64,000 bases of DNA from Setophaga petechia (lineage: Eukaryota > Chordata > Aves > Passeriformes > Parulidae). Where the stretch lies: the NCBI GenBank assembly GCA_024362935.1, contig JANCRA010000031.1, positions 10,496,001-10,560,000 on the forward strand. Reading direction: 5' to 3'. The position numbers were made by a program, and so were the translations under genes. Below the pieces are notes generated by a model, which searched no databases, had not been told where the DNA came from, and was given only the letters and a program-made list of their open reading frames with translations. Positions within the stretch are counted from its first letter, which is position 1, and every line of letters begins with the position of its first letter. Positions 51,602 to 62,710 of this stretch are shown one piece after another.

Positions 51602-51729
51602 GTTTTTTTTCCTTCTATTCCTAAGCTGGAGCCTGCTTTGCTCTATTTCTGGTCCCATCTCACAGTACACACCAGGGAGAAGGTATTTTCATGGGGGCAC
51701 TGGCATTGTGCCATCGTCAAACCATGACA

Positions 51730-51734
51730 CTTAT
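51730..51734 (+). repeat. Right target-site duplication CTTAT
   Basis: Identical to 50311-50315, directly after the terminal CA of the LTR. Confidence 0.88.
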
Positions 51735-52126
51735 AGACTTCCTTACTAGGTTGTTTCACTGGTGAATGAGATAAAAGTAGGAGGAAGCTGAATGCTAATA
51801 TTGCCAACAGCAGAGTTCACCTCTCAGGCCAGACTTTCATACAAAATAGCTGTGATTTCATAGTTTTGTGCCTTATGAAAAAGACTGAAATAAAGTAAAA
51901 CCTGCTCTGTGTTGCACTGAATGGTATTTATAGCAGTAAATACCAGGGAGGCATAGCAGGACCTTCATTCTTTCACCTTTCTCCACTCTCTCCACCCAGT
52001 AAAACACAGCCAGTGGAAAATCTGTAATATTGGCTGAGAGCTGGGCTAGGTTTTCCTGGACATAAGTGGGTTACCATGCTGACTTCAAGGGGGTTTGTGG
52101 CTGGTGTGAGGAGCAGAATCTGAAGT

Positions 52127-52261
52127 GTTCAAAGCTGGGTTGCATGGGGCTCTGAGCAGCTTGATCTGGTGTCCCTGCCCATGGCAGGGGGCTGGAACTA
52201 GATGATCTTAAGGTCCCTTCCAACCCAAACCATTCTATGATTTTGCAATGATTCTATGATT
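52127..52261 (+). mobile_element. CR1 LINE, 5'-truncated 3' end
   Basis: Contains the avian CR1 3' signature in order: GGGGCTCTGAGCAGCTTGAT, CCCTGCCCATGGCAGGGGGC, GGTCCCTTCCAACCCAAACC and ATTCTATGATT repeated at the tail (CATTCTATGATTTTGCAATG, ATTCTATGATT). CR1 ends in 8-bp microsatellite-like ATTCTATG units rather than poly(A). Only ~135 bp remain, typical of 5' truncation, and there is no coding capacity. Divergence is moderate. Confidence 0.93.
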
Positions 52262-55200
52262 ACATGGAAAGCACTTGAGTCACACCATTAGGTAGGGCTC
52301 AGCAGAGCCAGGCACTCAGCTCAGGACAGATAGCCAACAAGTTAAATCCTGTAGTTTCAAATGTTGCAGTCAAAATGAAGAAAGTCACCAACTGGTGGTC
52401 TTAAAATGGAGAGAGGGAAAGAGAGGAAAAAGGAAGCCTATTTTTAATGATTGGAAGGTTCTTAGATACAGAGGGTCTCCCTGGATAAGATAATACAGAG
52501 AAGGCAGAAGCAGCAGCATTTCTGAATGGCTCAGGAACAAGGAAGGAAGGAAAGCTGAGCTGAAGATGACTCATTCCAAAGACCAATGAGAAAGAGGATG
52601 GGGTATTCAGGAGTTTCCTATTAAGAAGTACCTCTAAAAAGAAACCTATCTTTCAAAGAAAAATGTAAGGGAAAAAAACCCCAGAAACCTTTCATGAGAT
52701 TTTGTATAATTTATAAATGTCTTTGGATTTTTCTCTTCCTTAGAACATTCCTTAAGAAATCAGTGGATCATTATTGTAGGCAGGAGCTTTCATCACCATA
52801 CTGAGTGAGCAAAAATGTTCATGTCAGTCTCATGCCTTTGGATCACATAAAGGACCGTGTGTGTCATCACAATGGCTGCATTTGCACAATGGCTCAAGAT
52901 ACTGCTGCTGCTGCCTGTGGAAAGTACTAAGCAGTCCCCAGAGGGCACTGTGCCCCATTGTCCCATACGTCTTTTTTTTCACTCTTTATCAGCTGGTGAT
53001 AGAGATAAATATTTGTCTTTCTTCTGACATTTTTGGTTCCAGATTTATATAGGGTGTGAGTGAGAAGTATCTCCATCAACACTCTTAGATTTACAAGGTT
53101 TTGAACTAATGTGCTGAGAGAGTGTAAGCATTCTGGATTCAGTTTCTGTAATACCTATTTTGCAGAATTGTTTTGGTTTTTGTTTGGTTTGCTGTTGTTA
53201 TTGTTTTTCTTTGGTGTTTTATTTAATCTTTTTCTCTGGAGAAAGTAAATTAACAGTATGACACCGTATCTTTTTGAAAGATACATGCAGAATAAGGAAA
53301 GATCATCTTAATCCTTCATCCATTAGGACAAAAATATCCCTGTTGCTTCATGCAATATGGGATGCATGGGCATATTTTCCTTTCATTTGCTATCTTCTTA
53401 GTCTCCTCTACCATCTCCATATGAAAAGACCTTAAAACTCTACATACTCTGTAGGAAATAGACTCAAAGCATTTCCTATGCTTCTTCACATTACCCTTTC
53501 CTCTGCCTCTGTACACCAGCATGCTCTTAATTCTCAATTGCTATTCAAGAGAAAAATGAGGGCATTTCAGGTGAGCATGCAGGACATGATCCCCCACTGT
53601 ATGTGGGAAAAACCCTGCAAGAGAGAATGCAGTGAGTCTCTGAGGTTTCCAGTGCTGTGGTTTTCCTGGGTAGTCTTTCTGATGAGACGTGATAGGTATA
53701 TTGGGGAATTTTGAAACTGCAGCTGTTGTTCCCTCTTGAAATTCCTCTTCCTCACTAGGATGTGGTAAAATTTTTATCCTAATCAAGCCAAACACCATGT
53801 TCCAGGAGCAGCTCTTGTTTCTGGTGCCTGCTTTTGCTAAACAACATAGCTGTACATTCCACACTGGGGCACTGCTCTGTATCACATTTACAGGGCTACT
53901 TTATCATGCTCATCCTGTTGTTCCTAGATAAGTAATTCCACTCTCCACTAAGTGTTAAGCCCTTGCAAATATTTATGCACATCTCTCTTCATACCATCAC
54001 TCAGCCAGTGCCTTCAAACTTTCCTCTGAAGCCCTTCTGAGGAAGAAATTACATTTCTGGTAATTGCTGCTATTTTTTTCCTCTGCTCGGTACTCTTCAG
54101 AAAACACCCTGACCACTATTTACATTTCTCTTAAAACTTCTTATATACCTACCCCATAGGCTACCCGTTTTTCTATAGGCAAAAGCTGTTGTGACCGTCT
54201 GACCAGAACAGGTGTAGGTATTCCGAAACTGCACATCTGGGAGTCTTGAGTCCTGGGGTACTCAACTGCTATCAGTAAACCCACAGTCTCCTGCAGTGCT
54301 CCTCTCCTCCCTGCATCTCCACCATGCATTAAGTTGTAATGAGGGAAAGCAAGTTACTCACTGTTCTGGTTCATATAATTATGTATTTGGAGTTTTAATT
54401 AGAATGCCATGAAAATCAAAGAAGACAAATTTATCTAGCTCTAAGGCATTATTATTCATAGATGTACGTTATACATAGATGTCTTTTCAAATTAAGATAG
54501 AACTCTTGATGGCAGAGCCACTTCAAGCAACCCACATTGGTAATATGATTTACTAAGGGTCCATGCACATGCCACCACCTGCATTCATCAAAACTAAGGG
54601 TGCTCTAAGTCATCCAGTGCCAAAATTGATGCAAACAACCAGTAAAAAGATAAAATACAAAGCATATAATATGCCAGTCCTAGGGCTTTTCTCTCTAATC
54701 TTTGGAAGAGCCTTAGGGTAGACTGGTCAATTATTTTCCTTGTTCCTCCTTCTGTACACTTTATGTTTGCATTTATGTTCTATACACTTAATGTTTGCAT
54801 TACAATTTGGCATAATTATTTAAGAAACTTTGAATTGTGTTGGATGTGGGTGGTGGATTCATGGCCTGCAGACTGTGGTGGTGGTGGTGTTGTATATTAC
54901 TATCTAACTCTCAGGAGGCTGAGCTTACTGTACTTCATCTGCAATTAATTTATCACTTTGCATGTGTGTTTTTATACAGTGTACATATTATGTATAATAC
55001 AGCTATTAAGCAATACAATTCTATTTTTCCTCTTATTGCTGTAGAACGTAAATGTCTGCCCAGCCTTGTCCATTTCTGATCACCTAAAACATAATAAAGT
55101 GAGTTTTGTGCCATGTGGTTGAGTGAACAGGAATGTCCATTTTCTTATCATGGTTACTGTTCTCAAGCTACAATGGCATAACTACAAAGAGATAGCAAGA

Positions 55201-58200
55201 CACTGCAGGTACAGAGCAAGATTTGCAGTTTATAGGTTTACTTGGGTATTTAGGCAGTTCATCCTAGTTTTCCACTGCTAAGGATTTGGTTCAGAAAGCT
55301 ATCATCGAGAATCTTTGATGTTTCTTCTTAATGAACATGATAGGAGAGACACATTGAATCAATAAAATTGTGCTGGAATAACTAAAAGAAAGACATGATC
55401 CATATTAGCTGCAGGCTATACCATTGGCATATCATCCAAGAAAGCTGAAATAGTTGCATTCTTCTAAGATTCAAGTATGCTTTGAGGCAAAAAATACCAT
55501 TTAGCAAGCACATATATCAACAATTCGTTTTGTGGCCCTCTTCCTTGTTACCACAGACCGTAGGCCAAATTTGAGACTGATGTCTGCTCCCTGGCTTCAG
55601 TGGGCTTTCATCTGAGCTAACATTTAGTGTCTTCTACTTAAACCAGAACCAAGCTCCTGCAGCAAAAACATGCCAAATATTAAGGGCAATACTGGAATAT
55701 ATATAGGTAGTGAAATTGCTACTGAGGAAACTTTATGTTCTAAGTGTAACTGGACACTAAACAGGAAGAGAAACTAATCATTGAAAGCATTGGTAATTCT
55801 CTCCTGAACTGCCAGGACAATTGATTTGGTAAACTGATCCTTTGGCAGCACAGGATGCAAGCACCGTCACTTTACAGAATAGATATTGACTGGATTCAGT
55901 CTCATCTGTTAAGAAATGCTCTGAGCTGTACATCAAATAGAATAAATGATAGTTTTTTCAGTGTTTTCTGATTAATAAGGAAATTCTGGGAAAAGTAATT
56001 TGTCTGCCCTTCATAAACTCTTGCACTGGTTTGGTTCTCCATCATACTCTACTGAGTAGGTGCATGGAGGAGAGCAGAGCTGATCCCTCTCCACTAAACT
56101 CCTCAAAACCACAAAACATGGGTTACACAGAATGTGGGAGTCAAAGCAGCCACTCTGTTGGGGCCACCTTCTCCCTTGCAGATGCAGGGACTTATAATAA
56201 CCTTGGCCTGGAGCAGGCTGCGTGAAACAAAGGATCACATAATGCCCAGCTGCAGGGAAACCTGCACATAGTTTCTGCTACTTTGAGGCAGGTAGGGAAT
56301 GAGTAGACAGCAGATGCCAGGCAAGTTGTGTCATGGCACTAAAGAAACATGAGAGAAAACTCTGCTGCTTTAGTTTTATCTTCATCCTCTCTGCAAAGCA
56401 GATAGTTCTTAATCATACTTATTCCAGAAACTAGGCAGAAGACCTACTGATAGAGAATAATGCATTTTATGTGAGTTCTTTGATGCGGGAAAGCAAGAAG
56501 ACTGTTCACAGCATGAGCTGTGAACATTTTCTGTGGTAGTGCTATGGTAATAACATGGTTTTTAAATTCAGAGGCGTGGAGTCAAGCCCTTAATGATGCA
56601 ATAAAAAGTAATGTGGCAGGACAATACTTCTAAGAATTATTGTTTGGCCATTTCTGCAGTGTAAGCAGAGCATACAATTCAGACATGAATGAAATTGTAT
56701 AAAAGTGTGAAAAGCAAATCCTCTTATTTACAATTAACTAAATAAGCTTAACTCTCACTGAAAATTTTGGGGTAATTTGATCATTATGTCCACAGGTATA
56801 ATTGAGAGGCACAAAAGGGTATCACAGAGGATAGATAGAGTTGTTACATGTCAGAGGTCTGATTTTCATTACATTTGTAAGGTGTAGATGTATAAGTTTC
56901 TGCTTACATACTAATTTATGAGGATGTGGGTCAAAGCCATTTGCTATAACTCAGAGTAAAGCCAGGAGATATATTTTTTTACCTTATATAACTAATGTGA
57001 CATCTGGAAAGAGTGAAATAAAGAGCATCTCTCTTCCATAGTTTTTTAAAGCACCCTTCTACTACTGTAATGTGAAATAAATTCCAAACTAGAGGGCCAT
57101 TATAACACTAAAACCAACAAAGCAAGGACAACCTCACACAAGTGCCTGAAACTTAAGGAGCTTCCAGAAGAGCTCTAATTTCTGAACCAAAGTACATGGA
57201 AAAAGTCAGAGAGAGATGGAAATTGTGTGCTTGATTCTTTACTCAGTTATACTAGTTGGAAATATGAAGTTTCAACAGTCTGATTCGATGATTGGAGAGT
57301 AGACCATGACAGTGTGTTGTTTTAAATAGAAATGTTGCTTACCAATTGATCAGCAAAGCTATGATACAACCCTAAAACCTCAGCAAGGAAGTAGATGCAC
57401 TATGTGAGAAAAGTATTTCATCGTAAGATTATGAAATCTGCTCATTCAGGTTCAGCTCCAGGTTCTGCCACTGGCCTCTTCTGTCATCTCAAATCAGTCA
57501 AGTAAAAGAGGGTTCAAATAAGTGGTCGTTGTTTTGCATCTTACTGTCAAAGCCCTAAGCCTGAATTTTTGCCAGTCTTTGAAATTCCAGATGAACATGA
57601 ATATTTCAGCTGGGCAGAACGTCTGGAAATCAGGACCAACGTAGTTTGATCCTGAAAAACTAGAAGGCACTTATTACCCACTAATGCACATAACAGACCT
57701 ATTTCAAGGCTTAACCAGTGATAAGCTTTAGATCTCAGGTTGGAAAATAATTCACACAATGAATGGCAGGTTTATTCTTCTGGTGCCCAGACTTTTTTTT
57801 CATGCATAAGGAATTTTAGTTTATATTATGGATTATTAGCCATTTTTCATGTTTTAAGGAGTGGTCCAAGCAATCATAGTGGTCCATAGTGGTCCAAGCA
57901 ATACCAACACATGATGTCCTAGGAACATTTTAAGAAATGCAATGAGATTTGAACAAGGATTTGGCCCTGATGCAAAACAAATAGCAAGATAAAACATCAC
58001 CTCAAAACTTGAGAAACTGGCTGTGACTTGTGTTAAGTAGGGTATTTACTGTCTTGTGACCCAGGTGAAATGTAACCATCTGATGCATATGTCCTAAAAA
58101 GAAGAGTTTTACAATGCCTTGGCTTCTGGCATCGATTTACAGCTGATGCTTACACAGTGCTCATGAAATATTAAGGAGCACAACTTTCCTGTGCACTTTG

Positions 58201-58660
58201 TTTACAGGATCCTCTGTATGTTGATTTTTATAAGCATCCCTACCCTGAGATATTCATACTAATCTGGAGGAAAGGGATATTCCCAAACTTAAACATCAGA
58301 TCCAAGAGCAATCTTGTTATGTCCATTACTGCATGGAGAAACATGAATCACCATGAATGAAGTTACTTGTCCCTGTGTTAACACTGTAACACTGTTCACA
58401 CCCCAGGGACTTTGCTTGCCTCTGACAGCTCAGATGAGGTCTGGGTGATTTGGTTCTTAGTCAGGGAGGATGCGATTCCTCTGTTCTTGAGCATCTCTCC
58501 CACTGCTGCAGCCGCAGTTGTGCTTCCATTTTGCATCATACTATCCACCCTTTCTTATCCTATATTTTCCTTTTTGACAAAAATTTACAGTCAAAAATAT
58601 CTAGTCTATAGATTATAACAGAAGTTTCTCTTGTATTGCAAATGAAGATTGGTATCTATG
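52262..58660. other. Intergenic DNA, no gene recognised
   Basis: About 6.4 kb of AT-rich sequence without recognisable repeats beyond short runs (GGTGGTGGTGG near 54878, a ~30-bp imperfect tandem near 54754-54803, a TAGTGGTCCAAGCAAT duplication near 57860-57904). Frames are short and unsupported. Confidence 0.7.
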
Positions 58661-58776
58661 TGTGCTGGTTTCAGTGGGGGTCGAGCTGATTTTCGTCACA
58701 GTGGCTGTTGTGAGGCTATGTTTTTCAGCAAGTGGCTGTGTGGCACCTGGTTGCTGGTTGGAGTTAAACCACAACA
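58661..58776 (+). mobile_element. ERVL-type LTR reduced to its two ends (internal deletion)
   Basis: About 70 bp (58661-58730; TGTGCTGGTTTCAGTGGGG through a CACAGTGGCTG and GGCTATGTTTTT block) follow the start of a common avian ERVL LTR. They are joined directly to ~46 bp (58731-58776; GTGGCTGTGTGGCACCTGG, TTGCTGGTTGGAGTTAAACC, ACAACA) that follow its end. The intervening several hundred bases of the LTR are missing. The ends still pair (TGTGCTGGTTT with AAACCACAACA, 9 of 11). The flanks CTATG and CCGTG agree at 3 of 5 positions, a plausible decayed duplication. Confidence 0.68.
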
Positions 58777-61643
58777 CCGTGCAACTTCTCTTGGGTGATT
58801 GACTTCTTTTAAAGAGGCATAACTTTGAAATTCTGTGCTGCTAAAAATGCTCAGCACTTTTGTCATCCATAGCAACAATGCTCCTAAACTCCTGGCACGT
58901 GTAGTAGTATTTGAGAAATCTGACATAAAATTCTAATAGATTTTTGTCTTTTTCTTACTTCTCCAAATTTTCCTCTGACATTTCCAGGTCTCTTCTCTTC
59001 CCTGTTTCTCTGAGATTTTTCCTCAGGGAAAAAGGTCACAAGGAAATATTTCCTCAGGGACTGATGTCACAGTGGATTCATTAGCTATGATACTCTACTG
59101 TTAGCTCTGCTTGTGATTCTGGGTTTGCTCAGAAGTTTCTGATTTTAAATTCTTTTCTTCTGGCTTGTAAGATCCACTACATGATATCACGGGAATAAAA
59201 CCTGTAATGGGAGACATGGGAAGGACAGACCTCTTCTGCCATGTCTCCAGTACTTACTACATCAGTCAGAGTTGGGCACAGGCTCAAATCTTTGTTGCAG
59301 TACAGCTCCCAGGAGATGTCAGGACCCACATAGTCAATATGTGTCAGTTATTGAGACAAGCTGTGAAAATTTGGTATCCCCAAACTGGGTAGAAATGCAG
59401 AGTCAGGTAAGGTTAATTTTTCAAAAGTCCTTAATAGCAACATTTATGTTTTTATGACTTCAACATGGAAGCCCACAAAATAAGTTCAGTCCTGCAGAGG
59501 ATCCTAAATCTTTTAATGATGACAGTGATGAACATGAACAGATTATCCCTACCCCTAATGCCGAGTGATTTCACCAACCTAGTGGGAAAAATCCTTCTCT
59601 TAATTACACAGAACAAGTAGAGAATTGCTGTATTGAAGTGAATGGAGTTATTTTGGATAGACACCAATACAGGAGAGAACACAATCTGGCACCTTGAATG
59701 CTACCAACAAAAGCTCAGTTGTATTATCCTGTGATTTGACTATGGCAGGCAGTCTGACTGAACTGATGTCTGACCTAGCTCCCACGGCAGTCAGTGTGAG
59801 CCTTTGCGCTGATTAAAATGCTTTTCAGGAGACCGTCTCACCAGCCGGATTGGATTTCAGGTCAAGGGCTCCCTCACCAACTGTGATTGAAGCTCACATC
59901 CTCGATGGTGCTGACCTAAATGTCATCTTATCTCAAGACTTGCCCAGCTTTGACTGGGGGTGTTGGATCAGGCAACTTTCTGAAGGCTTCTCAGGTATGA
60001 AATATTCTTTGTGGCTTGGTAGTGAAATAGGGCTGTGGAAGACACAGCAGTGCTCTCGTCCATCAGCCCAACCTGCACTTTCAGTGGAAAAAAGACTCCC
60101 GTGCAAGAGTCCTTGGGAAGCTCAGGCATTATTTAACCACTGTATTAGCATACCTCTGCTTATTACCTTACAATGCTCTCATCGTGTTACAACATAGATT
60201 AGGACAAGTCACAAACCCTGGAGATTTATCTTTCCTAAAGGAATGTTTCCAAGACTTTAGCCCAGTAAACACTAGAGTTTAGCTGGGATTTAGAAATAAT
60301 GTATTTTCCTATCTGATTTGCAAGGTTTTTGTTTCCTGCCTTGCTACAAATTGCCAGGATTTTGAGTGATAGGGTTTAATTTAAATAATTTAAACTCCCA
60401 AGAAAAAAAATCAGCATTTAATTTTTCACACAGAAAATATCTCAGATGACACAGTTTTGGACCTATGTGCCAGTGCGACCAGACTGCTAAAAAATTAGTT
60501 TCTGCAGGACCCATCCGATCATCAAGGTTTATGCCCAGCAAAATTTGCTTTAAATATCACTTTTAGGCTACCTGGGCTTTGCAATTTGTTTTCCTCTTCC
60601 ATTCTAATGTGCGTTTCTGCACATTGAAAAAGCTATTTTTTTCCCTCTGGAACATTGGACCAAGGATAGGGATATGGTAGGGATATGGTAGAGAGATTAA
60701 ATAAGTGCGTGAAAATGTGTATCTATTAAAAATCAGAAGGGAAACAAAAACAGAGTCTCTGTCAGATTCAAACAGAATCTGACCTTTCAGCCAGGTTCCT
60801 CTGTACATCTTGGATTATGGAAAGACTGATGATCTGTCTGACTGACCAGTGAAACATACTCTTCTTCCTTACTGCTTTTTTACCTGAAGAACAACTTATG
60901 AATTGCTGACAATGTTCCCTCCACTAGAGAGATCACACACTCATAAAAGGCAGGCTTGTCTCTACCCAATCCCTCTCCTTCCTCACAGGATTCAATGTCC
61001 CAGTCATAATCAGTTCTCTGATATTGAAGAGATCACATTAGGGTAATTAATCTTCTCCCTTTCCTATTAAAAACTCCAAGCCCACAAGCTGCACATTTAG
61101 AAAGAAAAAAATGGTCCAGACCACTCCAAATTACCTATAGAGGTGACTAAATTAAAAAATGAAGGAGTCATAGCTGTTGTTATATAAGTGGAGTATGAGA
61201 TATTCGTAAGTAATGGTGAATTAGTCCAAAATTTACCATAATTGTCACGTTCTTATTAAAGATGATGTATGGCCAAAACCACAAACATGTGGGAGCCACT
61301 TTAGTACCACACTAAGAAAAACATGTATTATACAGGTCCGATAAGATTTCATATGATTATGCTTTTAAACTGGCTGTGTTCTGCACCTTAGTTGTACTTA
61401 AAAGATCCAGGGTCTGAGATTACTATAATTTCATAGAGTAAAATCTTGGGCAAAGTTGTATTTAATCTGATAGGGCCCACTTCTGAAATACTTACATGGT
61501 GAAACGACTCATTGACATCACTGGAGTTTTGCCTGAGTAAGAACTTCAGACTAAGGCCTGGAGGGATTATCTGTGCTCTTCCCTACTTACTCATTGAGTA
61601 AATCCCATGTAGACTCTAATGAATGTAAAATGGCCTAAATGGA

Positions 61644-61676
61644 AACATGGGTCTTATATAAAGTTAAAAAGGATTT
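61644..61676 (+). repeat. 33-bp direct repeat, copy 1
   Basis: Runs from AACATGGGTCTTATATAAAG to AAGGATTT and is identical to 62625-62657. The flanks on either side do not match. Confidence 0.93.
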
Positions 61677-62624
61677 TCTGGATATCTTCAGATATTTTAA
61701 TTTAGGTTACTTTTTTACTCTTTTTCCCTCCGAAGAGGACTCTATAGAAGAACAGAAACAAAAACGCCTGTAAATGGAATGTTACAGAAAATCTCTCAAG
61801 AACTGTGATTTTTCAACATTTTTTATTGATGTGGAGAACTCAAGACAACTTCCAAGGGAAGTGCACACCTCCTAAGGTACTGTCAAATGGAAAGATTTTT
61901 CTTCATTTTTTTTTAATGAATCTTTTGAAAGTAGCCTACTCACCGACCCTGGATTTAAAATCAGTGGTGTAAGAGGCTGACTTTTTCCAAAGAGGCAACA
62001 ACTGCAGCTATTTGGGTTGGTCCCAATAAGCAGAGACAAAAACATTTGAGGGGAAAGCATTTGGATCCAGTGCAATCACAAGCAAACTCTGGTGCCTTGT
62101 GTGCAACCCTCTTGCTCCATAATTCTCCAGTAGGTACTGTCCTGCTGGACAAGAATCAGATCTGGTCCTGACACCTATCCTCCTTCCCAGTTGATCTCAA
62201 ACTGAAGAACATGGGCAACAGAAGGAGAACACACTGCTGGGGAAGAGAACTCTCCTGCTTTCCCCTTCAGCACTACAAATAACCTTCCAATTTTCTAGCA
62301 GCCAGGAGAGAGTAAGATTTCTAATTTCCCAAGCATGATGGTTTTTTTCAGAGACAGTTTCCAGCCATCCTGAGGGAGGTGATGAAAGTGTGAAGTCAAA
62401 AGATTACTTTATAATCTGCACCATGGTATCTGCCCATGCTAGATTCTATCTGGGATGCTTGACTTCATGAGGGAGTCTGGTCCCACTCATCCCAGAAAAT
62501 GGTCTTTTAGTTCCCTAGGTCATGTTCCTAAAATTCTTCTGGGCTGATAGATGCTCTAGCATTCACCCTAACAGATGTCAGCAGCACTGGTGTTGCCCGT
62601 TCCCTGACAGCTGTATGGAATTCT

Positions 62625-62657
62625 AACATGGGTCTTATATAAAGTTAAAAAGGATTT
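62625..62657 (+). repeat. 33-bp direct repeat, copy 2
   Basis: Second perfect copy, 981 bp downstream of the first. It is followed by AAAAAGGAC, a partial echo of its own end. Confidence 0.93.
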
Positions 62658-62685
62658 AAAAAGGACAAGACTTTCTTCACCTTAA

Positions 62686-62710
62686 AACAGACAAACAAAC
62701 AAACAAACAG
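62686..62710. repeat. (AAAC)n microsatellite
   Basis: ACAGACAAACAAACAAACAA and onward, about five AAAC units. Confidence 0.88.

Larger units (their letters stand above)
50316..51729 (+). mobile_element. Complete solo LTR, ERVL-like, 1414 bp
   Basis: The element begins TGTCATGGTTTGA (50316-50328) and ends with its exact reverse complement TCAAACCATGACA (51717-51729), a perfect 13-bp inverted repeat. It is flanked by an identical CTTAT on each side, and 5-bp duplications are typical of ERVL-class insertions. AATAAA at 51596-51601, ~130 bp before the 3' end and followed by T-rich sequence, sets the + orientation. GA-rich repeats (50629-50660) and a G-rich, quadruplex-prone tract (50719-50743) lie inside. 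There is no gag, pol or env, so it is a solo LTR left by recombination. A 192-codon frame on the minus strand (50832-51410) has no similarity to any protein I know and is probably chance. Intact ends and duplication suggest a fairly recent insertion. Confidence 0.88.
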
